Positions 26,364 to 50,281 of a DNA stretch of 64,000 nt are shown here, one piece after another. The DNA lies in contig MCFG01000109.1 of assembly GCA_002104895.1 (NCBI GenBank), positions 62,001 to 126,000 of the forward strand, written 5' to 3'. This DNA comes from Anaeromyces robustus (Eukaryota > Neocallimastigomycota > Neocallimastigomycetes > Neocallimastigales > Neocallimastigaceae). Both the position numbers and the translations under genes were made by a program. The number at the start of each line of letters is the position of its first letter. The stretch's first letter is position 1. Below the pieces are notes generated by a model. The model was not told the DNA's origin and searched no databases. It worked only from the letters and a program-made list of their open reading frames with translations.

Positions 26364-26596
26364 TAAAATAATAAAAAATAGATCGTTTTTATTTTTCTAT
26401 AATTGCTAAAATAAATATAATATATATAAATAAAAAAATAAATTAAATATTAAATATAGTTTAAATAAAATCGAAATGTATTTAAGAATTTTCATTTCAT
26501 ATTAATTCTTTTTCTTTTTTCTTTTTTTCTTTTTTTTTTGAATTAAATCATTCATGGATATTATGTTGTTGTCTGTTGTTTTGTTTTTGAATGAAT

Positions 26597-29548
<2,952 letters not shown>

Positions 29549-30108
29549 TTTAAATATATATGAAAATAAAATAAAAAATTAATTTTATTTTTCTCAAATG
29601 TTTAAAATTTACTTTTTATTTTTTAAAAAAAAAAAAAAAAAAGGAATATATTGGCTAATAAAAATCAAAAAATATGATTGGTCAAAATAGCTTTTCAAAT
29701 ATATTAGAATGTTTTCATAATATATTATTTATTGTATATTAAGTTCTAAATATTGATTTATATTAATATTTAATAAAGTTAAAAATTATAATTATTCTGT
29801 GAAATAAATAATAATATTGAAAAAATAATAATATTTTTTATTTTTATATTATATTATTATTTTATATTATTATATTTAAATTTAATTATTAAAAATATTT
29901 TGTTGAGGGTTTGGTTTTTATAGAATTAATTATTAATTATTAAATAGTTATATAAATATATATATAAATTTTATATTTTTAGAAAATATAATATTTAAGT
30001 TAAAAAATAACTTCTCTAAGATCTTGTAAATTTAATATTTAATGAATTTCAAATAAAATAAATAAAAATATAAAGATTATTGAAAATTATATAAATAATA
30101 AATAAAAG
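29549..30108. promoter_or_regulatory. Shared divergent promoter region of PRP43 and SF3A1, with two inverted CCAAT motifs
   Basis: A 560-bp interval separates the start codons of two splicing genes transcribed in opposite directions. In otherwise A/T-only sequence, ATTGG (CCAAT on the minus strand) occurs at 29650-29654 and again at 29677-29681, about 100-130 bp upstream of the PRP43 start. This spacing is typical for NF-Y/HAP sites, but binding is inference. A poly-A run lies between them and the gene. Confidence 0.35.
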
Positions 30109-34409
<4,301 letters not shown>

Positions 34410-35094
34410 ACATATTATATTATACTATATTATATTATATATTATATTGTATAAAAATAAAATATTATGTATAGATATAATATATAATATATATATATAT
34501 TTTTCTCCATAATATATTAATAATGGATATTTAATTTACATATATAAAAGACAAAAAAAAAAAAAAGTATTTATATATATATATATTTTTATATATTTTT
34601 AAATATTTAAATAATGATATTTTTTTTTATCATTGTAATTTTTGTATTTTGTTATTTTATTTATAATATTTTTCATAAATTTATATATATATAATTATAA
34701 ATTATAAATTAATATATTTCTAATTTATTTCAATAAAATTAACAAATAATAACAACTAATAACAAAAAAATAAATATATTAATAATTTAATAATTGATAT
34801 ATTTGAAAATGGTACTTTTATAGAATTTTAATACACATAAAAAATATATATATATTTATAATTAAAAAGATAATTTTTATGTTTTATATAAAAAATTTAT
34901 AGTTTTATAAATGATTTATGTTATATATGTTTTTTTTGTTGTTAAAATTTTATATTTATATCTTTATCGCTTTTTTTTTTTTTATAAAAAAAAAGATAAT
35001 TAATTAATTTGGGAATAAATAATGTATAGATGTAGTAGTAGTATTAAAAAAAATGTAAAAAAAAAGTAATTATATTATATATTAAATATATTAT
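34410..35094. other. Convergent intergenic region SF3A1/TFB1
   Basis: This 685-bp region between two convergent 3' ends contains A/T sequence, TA runs and several AATAAA-like hexamers (for example near 34458) that could serve polyadenylation. Nothing else is seen. Confidence 0.55.
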
Positions 35095-38000
35095 TTATTG
35101 GATTTTTGCTCTTTTATTATTATAAGATTCAACTTGATCATTATATACTTGATATGCTCTTTTAATAGATTTTGACAGTGAATTAAATAGCTATTTAATA
35201 AAATAATATATAATATAAAAATAAATAAAATAAATTAAAATAAATAAATAAATAAATAATTAATTAATTAATTGATTAATTAATAAATGATCAAAAATAG
35301 TAAAATATATATATATATATATTTTTTCCTTTAAAAAAAAAAATATATAACAAAATAAAGAAAAGAAAAAAAAAAAAAAAAACCATAAAAACAATTACTT
35401 CTTTTGATGATAAAGCTTTATTATGATATTCATTTGTTAATTTTGTATGGAATTCATTAAATCTTTCTTCGGTATTTTTTAAAATACTAACTAATCGATC
35501 TACTGTTTGTTTATTATCATCACTCGTTATAGGTATATAAAACCAAAAATGTTTTAATAATTCATTATAAACTAATTGATAGGTATTTATTTCTTGCTGT
35601 ACAGAAATTGGTAAATCATTTACTATATTTTTAATATATATTATATATATTATATATATTTTAAATGAAAATATAAAAAAAAAGAAGAAAAAAAAAAAAA
35701 AAAAATAACAATTATTTTATCATTAATATTATATATATTTATAATTTTTATATTAATTTTTTTTATAATGACAGTTAAATAAAAATAAAAGAAATTTATA
35801 TTTACAGTCTCTATTTAATTGAGAAAGTTTATCTTGGTTATATGTAATAACATTATTATTTAATTTATTAAAAACTTTTTCAGAAATAGCATATGTTTTT
35901 GAGTTATTTATCTATAAAAAATATTATATTAAATTATTAATTTTAACAATTGGAAAAAATGTAAATTTATTATTATTTATTTATACAAAATAAATAAATA
36001 AATATTTAAATTTTTACATTATTTAAATGTAGATGCCATGTTTTGAAATTTTCTAGATATTCTTTAAATTCTTCCCTTGTCAATATCTTTTATTTTATTT
36101 TATTTTATTTTATTTAATAATTAATAATTATATTATAATTGAATTAATTTTGTATTTTTACTTAAAAATAATATATTATATACATATATATTTTCTTTCT
36201 ACATACTTTCTTTTCTAATGATTGATTTGTTAGAGATACTTGACTTTCAAAGTAACGTTTTTGATCTTTAATTTTTAAAGGCGTTTGTATTTCTTCTTTT
36301 TTCGTTGTTAAATCATCAAACACTAAATTCTATTTATATTTAAATTTAAATATATTATTATATGGAAATAATAAAACAAAACAAGTATTAATATATTGAT
36401 ATATTTATATAAAATTATAAAAAAAAAAAAAAAACATAACATTATTTTATATAAATATATAAATATATAAATATATTTTTTCATTATTTATATTTATAAT
36501 TACCTTTTTTATTTCATTATCCATTTCTATTTTATCCTCTTTATTTATTGTACTTTATTCCATATTAAATATTTATGATATTTATTAGTAATTATTATTA
36601 TTATTAATATTATTATTTTTAAGTTTATATATATATATAGATAAATATTTTTGATGAATATTTTTTTTTTGTGAATATTTACTGTAATGAATTTAAAATG
36701 ATTTCTGAATGATGATTAAATTTTCTAATTAATTGCATACTGCTAGATTTTGCTGATCCTCCTCTCATAGTAAAATCTGGTTTTGTACCATATCCCTTAA
36801 AATTTTCAATTTTATAAGTATTTAATATAATAATATTTTAAAATGAATATTTAATTATTTAAAATTTAAAAAAAATTACTAATTATAATAATATGTTCTA
36901 TTATAATTTCCATTATATATATAATCATTAATTATAATATCTACTTCAAATTGATTTTGCTCTGTAGTAGTTAAATCAATTAATAAAGGAATATTTTCAA
37001 TTTCTTCTTGAGATGGTCCAGTGAATTCTTTATATATATATATATATACATAATTTTTTATTTATTTATATTAGTTAAAATATTATTTTGTAAAAAAATT
37101 TATTATATAATTACATTTATAAATAAATAAATAAATTAATAAATATATATATATAAAGAATAAAAAGTTCAATATTACTATCTTCTTCTAAACATTTATC
37201 AAATATAGGATCTTTTGTATCAATATGTGATTTTCCTTGAGTTCTATTACTATGAAAGAATTTTGATGAGAAATATCTTTTCCAAAATTCATTTTCATTA
37301 ATCTTTTTTTATATAGAATAGAACAATAATTTTTTTTATAATTATTGTAGAAATAAAAACAAGAAAAAAACAGAAATTATTAATATTATTAATAATTATA
37401 ATAATAATAATAATAATAATATTTATATATATTTATATTTAATTAAAAAAAAAAAATGGAAAAATACTTTTTTTGGGACATTTTCATCATATGCTTTTTT
37501 TACTAATTATTATTTTATAGATAATATTTTATTAAAAAAAAAATTATTTAAATAAATATTATATTATATTTTAATATGCATATATATTTTTATTAATATT
37601 TAAAAATTTTACTTGAAGGATAATGCATAAAAATAGAATGTATAATTTCAGTAGTAATTGTATATTTAATATCATTTCCTTCGTTATGTGTTGGTCTAAT
37701 ATCAGCTAATGAAGAAGAAGCTTGACCTTTTTTCTGTACAAATTTTTCATTTTCTAAGAGATTCTATAATATAAAAAAAAAATAAATATTTAGTTTTTAT
37801 ATAAGAAATGTTATTTCGGTCTGTTTTTATTTATTAATTTATTTTTTTTATACCTGTCTAATATTCCAAAATTCCTCTTCTGATAATAATCCATTGAGTA
37901 CTAATTCCATATGTAATTTCATTAAATCTTTATGATTTTTTAAAATATCTTGTCTTATTTGAATTTCTTTTGTAGTTAATAAAGTTTTATTTTCATTTAA

Positions 38001-38671
38001 AGTTTCATTTAAGTGAGGATTTTCATTTAGTACAGCAGAATTTTGATGTTTTTGATATATTTTTTGTAGTGCAGCAGCTAATGCATTTTTAACTTCTTCT
38101 CTATCTGAAACTGGATTATTTGAAGTAAAAGTAAAAGTTCTAAATTGTTCTTTTTTATGAGGTTGTCCAACAATAACAACTCTTAACATAATTTTTGCTG
38201 AAGTTGCTGCATTGATAGATTGAGCTTATATTATTAACAAAGACAAAAATAAAAAAATTTAAATATAATTTAAAAATAATAATAATAAAAAAAAAAAGGA
38301 TATATTAGATTATGAATTAAGATATTATTAAATAATAATTTTTATTGTTTGTTTTTCTTTTTTTTTTTTTAAAAAAAAAAAAATAAAAAAGAAAGAAAAA
38401 CATACAAATAAACCAACAAACAAAAAATATATATAATATATTATAGAAATTGTTGTATATATATATATATACTTTTTTGTTTTCTTATATTAGATAATAA
38501 TTATTATTATTAATTACATTTTATTGAATTAAATGGTAACGATATTAAAATTTCATCTGTTTTCCCAACTGTCCAAGCTAAGCGACAATTCGTTATATGA
38601 ATTATTCCTTCCTTTTTTTTTACCATTGATGGAAATGATAAAAGTAATTCTTCACCAGCTTCCAATTTCAT
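35095..38671 (-). CDS. TFB1: TFIIH core subunit TFB1/p62 (GTF2H1)
   Basis: Tfb1/p62 is a structural subunit of the TFIIH core, used in RNA polymerase II initiation and nucleotide excision repair. Thirteen exons: 38518-38671, 37854-38224, 37613-37763, 37468-37502, 37179-37302, 36945-37027, 36683-36795, 36504-36552, 36207-36329, 36018-36086, 35806-35911, 35399-35622, 35095-35190; 565 residues (human about 548). An N-terminal PH domain spans about 1-110. The BSD region follows, with LNGLLSEEEFWNIRQ, AYDENVPKK and NENEFWKRYFSS. FEGYGTKPDF and IRKFNHHSEI match the family's middle region, and YNELLKHFWFYIPI plus a helical C-terminus match the p62 end. Exons of 35 and 49 nt are supported by phase and by the family alignment. 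Divergent from SWP73. Confidence 0.93.
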
Positions 38672-39245
38672 TTTTACTATTATTATATTTTATATAGTGT
38701 ATTTAAATATTTTTTTTTATTTTCTTAACTTTTATTATTATTATTAAATTATCAAATGTATATATATATAAAATACTTTAAATATTAAAACATATATGAT
38801 AATATAATTATAATTGGAAATTGATTTTAATTTTTAAAAATGGTATAATACATATAATATATATAATAAACTAATAAAAAAAATTTTTTTTTAATAAATC
38901 AATTATTTAAAAATTTACAATTTTTAAATAAATTATACATTTTTTATATTTTAATATATAAATAAGTTTTTATTATATACCAATCAATCATAAAATTTTG
39001 ATTAAATATTTATGTGTTTTTTTATTTTTATTAATATTTATTTTACATTTTATAAATATTTTATATTTTATTTTATTTATTAATTTTTTTTTTTAAAAAA
39101 ATAAATTATAAAAAAAAAAACTTTATAATTTATTAAATATTAAATATTACATACACACATATTTAAACATTTTTTTTTTTATTCTAATTATTTTAAAAAT
39201 TATATTAAAAGTATTGGTTTTTAAAAAATTTTATTATATTTAAGA
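38672..39245. promoter_or_regulatory. Shared divergent promoter region TFB1/SWP73
   Basis: A 574-bp interval lies between the start codons. CCAAT at 38980-38984 and inverted ATTGG at 39213-39217 stand out in A/T-only DNA, the second only about 30 bp from the SWP73 start. Functional use is inferred only by analogy. Confidence 0.25.
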
Positions 39246-42495
<3,250 letters not shown>

Positions 42496-42887
42496 TAATA
42501 ATAATCATCATTAGTTATCTCTTTTTTGATCCTGTAAAGTACGATCGATATAAGTTATCTCTTAATACAATAATAAAATCTTTAATTATAAAAAAGAAAT
42601 ATTTTTAAAATATTTAAATTATAACATCTATTTTTTTTTATTCTTTAAAAAAAAAAATAATATAATAATAATAATAATAAATAAATTAATAAATAAAATA
42701 ATATTTAATATATACATATATATATAACGAAATGTTTTTGTTTGGTTTTGATAGTCTTTTATGTTTTTTTTTTTCATTTATTTAATTTTAATAATTTTTT
42801 CTACGCTTTTTTTTTTTTTTTTATTTTTCTTTTCTTTTTGTGTTTTTGTGTTTTTGTTTTAAACTATTTAATTTATTACTATTTACT

Positions 42888-42936
<49 letters not shown>

Positions 42937-43709
42937 TTTTTTTTTTGTTTTGTTTTTGTTTTGTTTTGTTTTGTTTTGTTTTAGTTTTTAGTTATTTTTG
43001 TTTTTATGTACAGAATATAAAATAATCTAAAATTATTGTTATTTGTTTTAATTTGCTTTGTTTTGTTTTGTTTTTTTTTTTACAAAAATATTTTTACATA
43101 TTAACATATCAATAATATTAAATAATTTTATATACGTTTTTCTTAAAAAAATTATAATTTTTTTCTTTTTCTTTTTTTTTTTCTTTTCCTTTTTTTTTTT
43201 TTTTTCTTAAAACAATGAATAGTTAAAAAGAAAAATAAACCAAAAAAAAAAAAAAAAAAAAAAAAATTATAATAGCACTTATATATTTTAATTTATATAT
43301 TATATTTCATCTATTTATTATTTAATTTATCTAATTTATATATATTTTATTTCATCTATTTACTAATTATTTATAAAATAATTTTTAATTACTATTTAAC
43401 TTTTTTTTATATTATTTTATTAAATTTAATTTTATAATAAAATTTAACATTAAAAAAATGATAAAATAAAATTTAATAAATTTTTGTTAAAAATAAAAAT
43501 AAATTAAAATTAAGGGGTTAAAAAAAAAAAAAAAAAACTTTTTTTTTTTTTTTTTTTTTCTTTTTTTACATTATATTTTTTTTTATACTGATTGATATAT
43601 ATTCGTATTTTAATAATTTTTAAATTTTTTCATTTTCTGTTTTATTATATATTATATATTTATATAATTTAATTTTTTCTCTTTAATATTTTATTATTAA
43701 TTTTCATTT

Positions 43710-43758
<49 letters not shown>

Positions 43759-43813
43759 ATTTAATAAGAAAATTTTAAAATATGTTAAAGATAGATTAGT
43801 ATATACGTTATGC
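42496..43813. other. Convergent intergenic region SWP73/ABC transporter
   Basis: About 1.3 kb rich in poly-T (about 42895-42935 and 43712-43754), with TTTTG pentamers at 42944-42980 and 43055-43070. Phe-rich frames here are homopolymer translations. No gene is seen. Confidence 0.6.
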
Positions 43814-46800
43814 TTATTTTTGCTTTTGTCTGTGTAATAATTTCATAGCGAGGTAGGCAAGAACATTCCAACCAATAGTAATATAGAAAATATATAAGAA
43901 ACCAACTGGCCATGTTTCTGGTTTGTAAGTGTTTGGATAAGTAGTAATTTCAAAATCTCTAGCATGAACTTCAACTAACCAGAAGAGTTCAATAGCCCAA
44001 CGTGGAGCAGAGCAATCCCAAAGGAATTTAATTGGCTTTAAGATGGCACTGCTTGGGATGGAAGTTAAGTTTGGAATAATACCAGAGAAAACTAAAGCCC
44101 AGGCAAGAGAGAAACCAGTAGAAGCAAGAGCAACAATCTTTTTATCGAAAATAACTGACAAGAAGTAACCCATTGAGAATGCACAAGCATAAAGAGCTAA
44201 ATCAATATAGAAAATATATTTAAATGAACTATGATATGGGAACAACAATATAAAGGCAGTTGTAAACATTACAGCAGCAATTATAATTCTTGGAATATCA
44301 GCAACAACCTTAGCAACGTAGTAACTTATAGTTGGTTGACCAGCAGAAGAATCTCTCCAGAAAACAACCTTTTCATTACCAAAAGTACCACTACCAACAG
44401 ACATACCAGCAAATAAAATACCTAATGAAACGAAAATACCAGCAAATGTAATATAATCGATTGGTTCAAGACAAGCATTTCTAAGATTAAGTGGTGCAAC
44501 GTTACAAAGTTCTTTTGGTTGTTGTGGAAGATAAGTGAAATCTTGTGAAGCAATAGAAATGAATATACCACAACCTAAATGAAGTACTTGATCTAAGAAG
44601 AATGTACGTAAATTTCTGTAAATTTGAAGACAAGCTCTCTTAAGATCTAACCAGAATACAGTTAATACATTTGGTGTATCACGAACTGGATCAAATTCAA
44701 CCTTTTGTTTTGTCTTAATACAACAATTGATTAAAGAAAGAATAGACATGTAAATAAATCTAAAGAAGCCACAAATGTTGTTCCATATTTCTTCAAAAAG
44801 ATCAGCAAAGTAATCATATATATCTCTGAAAATATCGAAGAAAGCATGTAATGGGTTAACTTTAATTTCACTTGCAGATTTTGGAAGATGAGTTTTTTTG
44901 AAAAGATCATATTTAGTACGACTACTAATAAAGATTCTGAATGATTCATCATCTTTGTTAGCATTGTATAAAGCCCAATAATCGAATAAATCACTTGGTT
45001 TAAAGTCAGCCTTTAATGAACTTGGAACTTTACCAGAAGTAACATCCATGAAGAAATCAGCTGGACTATTTTTTTTTTTTTTAATTTTAAAATTAAAATT
45101 AATATTTATAAAATAATAAAATATTATAATATAATAATTAATAATTAAATAAATTTTTTTAATCATAAAAAACTTTTATAAATAATAAAATTTTTTTATT
45201 TACTTTTCATTTGGAGGACATGGGAAACCAATTCTTTCAAAGTATTGAGTAGCTTTATCAACTGGACCAAAGTAAACAGTTCTACCACCCTTACCAAGTA
45301 AAAGTAAATCATCAAATTGACGGAAAGTTTGAGCACTTGGTGAGTGAATAACAGATATAATAGTCATATTTTGTTTCTTAGCAATTTCACTAAGTAAAGC
45401 ACAAACTTCATATGCAGTTGTTGAATCTAAACCAGAAGTTGGTTCTATAATAAATAATATAATAATATATTTATTTATAAAAATATAAATATAAAATTAT
45501 TATTTTTAGTTTACATTTTTAATAATTGACTTCATGATTACAAAATATTAATAATATATAAAATATAAAATATATTTACCATCCTATTTATAAATTTTTA
45601 ATGTTAAAAAAAAAAAAGTAAATATTAAAGATTATATATAAAATATATATATATAATTTATAAAATTTAGCATTATATAATTTTATATGAATTTTAAATT
45701 TTTAATATATTTATTGTTTAAAAATAATATATTGTTAAAAAAATATTCATACCAAGAATAAAACACTTGGATCGGCAACCAACTAAAATTTTAAATTTTT
45801 TTAAAAAAGTTTATATTAATATCATTTTTATATTATTTAAAATTCTAAAATTATTATTATTTTTTTTTATTATTATTATTTATACATACTTCCATTCCAA
45901 TGTTAACACGCTTACGTTGACCACCAGAAATACCTCTTTCTTCTTCATTACCAATATTACTATTCATAACATTATCAAGCTATTTAAAAAAATATAACAA
46001 ATTTATTATTATTATTATTATAATTATTATTATTATTTATAAATAGTATTTATAACTATTATTATATTTTTATACTATATAATTATTTATTATTTCATTT
46101 TTCTTTTTCTTTCTTTTTTTTATTTAATTTTAATAAAAAAACAAATATTCTTCGTATTTATACTTACTTCAAGGAAATGAATAACTTCTAAAACTTTTTC
46201 TTTCTTTTGTTCTCTTGTCCATGAAGTTGGTAATCTCATGAAGGCAGAGTGTAATAAAATATCTTGAACAGTTAATTCTCTATAGTTTTTTTTTTTTTAA
46301 AAAAAAAATAAAATAAAATAAAATAAAATGTTAGTTTATATTTTTTTTATTTATAAATAAATATAAATGTATATATATTAGAAACACTTATTTATGCATA
46401 TGAAATTTTACCTTAACATAACATCTTCTTGTGGAACAAAACCAATTAATTTTTTGTATCTCTTTAAACTATCTTTTTTACCATTAATCTTAATAGTACC
46501 GGTAGTTCTTCTAACTTTTTCAGTTAAAAGCTATTTTATTAAATATTTATTAAAAAAAATACCATTAATTAAAGGTTACTTTTATATATTAATATAAAAA
46601 GATCGTTGATTATATTAACCAAGAAATATTTATCTTTTAAAATATATAGTATATTATATTAAAAAAAAACTTACGTTGACAAATGTAGTTTTACCAGCAC
46701 CAGATGGACCCATAATACAACAAGTACGTCCAGATTTAAATTCACCACTTACACCCTTTATTTATTATTATAAATATATTATATTAATATATATTAAATT

Positions 46801-48106
46801 ATATTTATATATTAATTAACTACTAAAAAATAAAAAAAATAATTTTTTTATAAATAATTTTTGATTATTTACCCTCATAATTTCAACTTTACTTGGAAGA
46901 ACTAAACCTAAATCTTCAAATTCAATATCATACTTTTTACGATTAATTTCAACAGCTTCTGGACGTTCATCTTTTTCGTCCATCATATGTTGAAGTAAAT
47001 TGTTATATTTAGCATTTCTAATTCTCTTCTTTCTGTTTCTGTAAGCAAAGAAGAGTGCAATCAATACAAAGAATGCAAGGAAAATAATTAAGAGACCATA
47101 TTTTGGAGATTTATCAGTACGAGGTGGACATTCAGTTAAACCAAAACAAGTTTGTGGTTTAACAGAACCTCTTGGACACCAGGAACTATATTTTTATATT
47201 TTTTATTTTTTATTTTTTTATATATAAAATAGATAGAAAATATTTTATTTAAATTATTAAAAATGTTTAAGAGTTTATTTATTTTTTTAATAACTAAATA
47301 ATAATAAAAAATTAATTTACCCTTTTGGACATTCAAATGCTTCAGAAGCATCTGGACAATACCAACCTGCACAGCAATAAGTTGGTTGTTGTGAATTTTC
47401 AGGACTATATAAATATAATATAATTATTTTAAAAAAATTTTTTTTATTTCATTAATAAATTATCGTTTATATATATTATTATATATAAAATATAAAATAT
47501 ATTTAATGTTTAAATATTATATTATTTAACATACCATAAGAAACCTTTTGGACATTTTACCTTTGGATTATCTTCAGTTTCTTTGGTAAAACAGTAATAA
47601 CTAATAATTAAAATAATATAATATAGTAATTAATAATTATAATAATTATATATTTATTTTTTAAAAAAAATATGAAAAAAATTTGTATGAAAAGATTTTA
47701 TTATTATTTTATAACAATAAATAAATATTCTCAAATACCCTTTTGGACAAGTCCATGTTTGACCATTTACTTCACCAATTTTGAAGTAGTTACAACGAAG
47801 ACGATTATTTGTACTATTTTTTGATTTGTAATATTCTTTTATAATCATAAATATATTATTTAAAATATTTATCATATAATTTTCATCATTAAATTATTAT
47901 TAATTATTATATTTTTATATAATAAATCAAAATCAAAATATAAAAATTATTATATAAAATATATTTTTTAAATTATTTTTATTACCTGTATAAACAACAG
48001 CTTTAGTAAAAGCACTAATACTTAAATCAATTTTATCTGGAATATTTTCTGGAAGTGTTTCTGGCAATTGTGCCAAATCTGGTACACCTGACATACCGTC
48101 CGCCAT
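43814..48106 (-). CDS. ABCG-type half-transporter with Cys-rich N-terminal domain
   Basis: This is a membrane ABC transporter of ABCG order (nucleotide-binding domain before the membrane domain). Thirteen exons: 47986-48106, 47739-47835, 47535-47600, 47321-47404, 46873-47185, 46675-46755, 46412-46530, 46168-46279, 45890-45979, 45753-45782, 45580-45583, 45204-45444, 43814-45065; 869 residues. Residues about 45-145 carry repeated CPKG motifs (CPKGYYC, CPKGFLCP, CPKGSWCPRG), followed by a membrane segment (about 152-172) and a basic stop. The NBD has Walker [10 protein letters not shown] (243-251), ISGGQRKR (348-355), Walker [14 protein letters not shown] and the switch His in SVIHSPS. Then NPADFFMDV and the ABC2 membrane domain with six hydrophobic helices, ending KLLHRQKQK. 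It resembles plant ABCG24/28 and fungal Adp1-like proteins; the substrate is unknown. Exon 11 is only 4 nt. Confidence 0.93.
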
Positions 48107-49478
48107 GTTTATTATTACTTTACAAACAAAAAAGAAATTATATTAAATTGAAGTATTTACTAATAAAAGAAAAAAAAAAGAAAAAAGAAAAGTGAAAACC
48201 TTTTTAAAAATTAAAAAAAAAATAAACATTTAAAAATTAATTTTATGTTATAATAATGATTGTTAAGAATAAAAATATATTCAAAATTTATACTTTACTT
48301 TTTTTTATTTAATATGTATATTATAATATAATAAAAATAATTTAAAATTTATATTTAATATCCTTTTGTTTCTATATAATCAGTTAAAAGCTAAATTATT
48401 ATACAAAAACAAAAAGATTCTATTTTATTTTATTTAATTTAATTTATATTTTTAATTTTTTTTTTTTTTTATTTTAATTTTTTTTTATTTATTATATATT
48501 TTAATTTCTATATTTTATTTCTTAACTTATAATAATTTTTTATTTTTTATTTTTTATTTTTTACTTTTTTTTTTTTTTTTTTAATTTTTATGAACAATTT
48601 TTTATTTTATATATAAAATTTTTCAAAATTTATTTTATTGGATACTCATAATTGATATTATTTATTATCTATTATTATTTAATATTTATATTATATTAAT
48701 ATATTATTATATATTATCATTATTTATTTTTTATTCTAATAATTCTATTTTTTTTTTATTTTAGTGTAATTCGTTAAAACTATTAAAATTTAATTAATTT
48801 ATATATATTAAAATATATTTAATTATATATATGTATATTTTATGATTTAATATATTAATTTAACTTTACTTAATAATAAAATTTATCTGTTTTTAATATA
48901 AAATATAAAAAAAATTGTTTATATATTAACTTATAAATTTTAATTAAAATAATATATTATTATATATATGAATTTAATAGATTAATTAATTTATAATATA
49001 TTATTATATATGATCAATTAAAATGTTATTTTCGTTTTTTTTTTTTTTTTTTGACGTCGTATTAATTAACATTTTTAGATATTCTATGTTTTTTTGAAGG
49101 CAAGTCTTTTAAAGCAATATATAATAATATATTTTATTTTAATTTATATTGATTATATTATGTATAATATATTATTTATTTATATAAGATATATTATAAA
49201 CCATTATATATTATTAATATATTATATTATTTTTTTTATCTCATATTTTTTTTATCCTTATAATATATAATATAATATAATTTAATATAATATAATAAAT
49301 ATAATATATAAAAAAGACTATATAATGAATGATAAACAAATTATATTATGAATTATATATAAAAAAAGAATAATAAATAATAAATAGTAAATAAATTAAA
49401 TGGTTTATATTATATAATATAAATATAATATAGTATATAAAAAACACACTATTTTTTTTTGTTATTCATTATATATTC

Positions 49479-49480
<2 letters not shown>

Positions 49481-49510
<30 letters not shown>

Positions 49511-49608
49511 CTTATTTATTTATTTATTTACTTATTTATTTATTTATTTACTTATTTATTTATTTATTTACTTATTTATTTATTTATTTATTTGTTTGTT
49601 TGTTTGTT
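49481..49608. repeat. TTTA repeat with 20-bp higher-order unit
   Basis: TTTA units with a C substitution at exactly 49511, 49531, 49551 and 49571, forming a 20-bp CTTATTTATTTATTTATTTA minisatellite. It ends in four TTTG units. Confidence 0.95.
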
Positions 49609-49817
49609 ACAACTACTTAAATTATTATAAATTATTTATTATTAATTAATCTATATAAATTATTACTTTTACCGTTGAATCTAATAATAAAAGTAATAAT
49701 ATTATTATTGTATAATAAAAGTCTTTCATATAAACTTATTTCTACATTTGTAAACATCTTGTAAGATAAGAATTTGATGTAAAAATAAAATTATAATTTC
49801 TTGCAGTTAGTATTCAT

Positions 49818-49824
49818 TATTAAT

Positions 49825-49895
<71 letters not shown>

Positions 49896-49896
49896 C

Positions 49897-49955
<59 letters not shown>

Positions 49956-49993
49956 CTTATTTATTTATTTACTTATTTATTTATTTATTTATA
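49818..49993. repeat. TTTA microsatellite
   Basis: About 44 TTTA copies with three C-containing variants (near 49896, 49956 and 49972). The plus-strand frame reading Leu-Phe-Ile-Tyr is an artefact. Confidence 0.95.
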
Positions 49994-50212
49994 CTTAAAT
50001 AATACTAACTGCCAAGAGCCGCATTTTAATTTATAAGTCATAATATAATATAAAAATATTGATGTTCTAATAAATAATAAATAATAATTATAATATTCAA
50101 TAAATTGTACAATATATTATTTATATTGTAATTATTCTTTAATTACATTACAATTGATTATTATTCAATTATATTTATTATTCATTTAAGATAATATAAA
50201 ATAAAATTATTT

Positions 50213-50232
50213 ATTTATGTATTTATTTATTT

Positions 50233-50280
<48 letters not shown>

Positions 50281-50281
50281 T
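50213..50281. repeat. TTTA microsatellite
   Basis: About 16 TTTA copies, intergenic. Confidence 0.9.

Larger units (their letters stand above)
24832..26596. other. AT-rich intergenic region holding a PRP43 relic
   Basis: Mostly A/T with an AAT tract (25708-25771) and a 30-base T run (about 26326-26358). It contains a decayed copy of part of the neighbouring helicase gene (25840-25925) and a short duplicate of that gene's 3' flank (about 25525-25550), described separately. Confidence 0.6.

Noticed and set aside
36504-36524. Possible independent start codon (MDNEIKK) for a short minus-strand gene
   Set aside because: The upstream acceptor at 36553-36554 links this exon in phase to the family-conserved FNHHSEI exon of TFB1, so the ATG is internal.
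37848-38189. Apparent separate 113-residue minus-strand gene
   Set aside because: It is exon 2 of TFB1; phase joins it to the PH-domain exon and to the BSD-region exons.
45580-45583. Explaining the missing Walker B Asp by shifting neighbouring splice sites
   Set aside because: No alternative donor near 45753 or acceptor near 45445 supplies GATG; only the internal 4-nt exon with consensus sites does.
49053-49120. Small G+C-richer island as a tRNA or ncRNA candidate
   Set aside because: I could not draw a cloverleaf or find A and B box sequences; left unassigned.
49801-49998. Open frame of Leu-Phe-Ile-Tyr repeats
   Set aside because: TTTA tetranucleotide repeat translated in frame; no other coding character.
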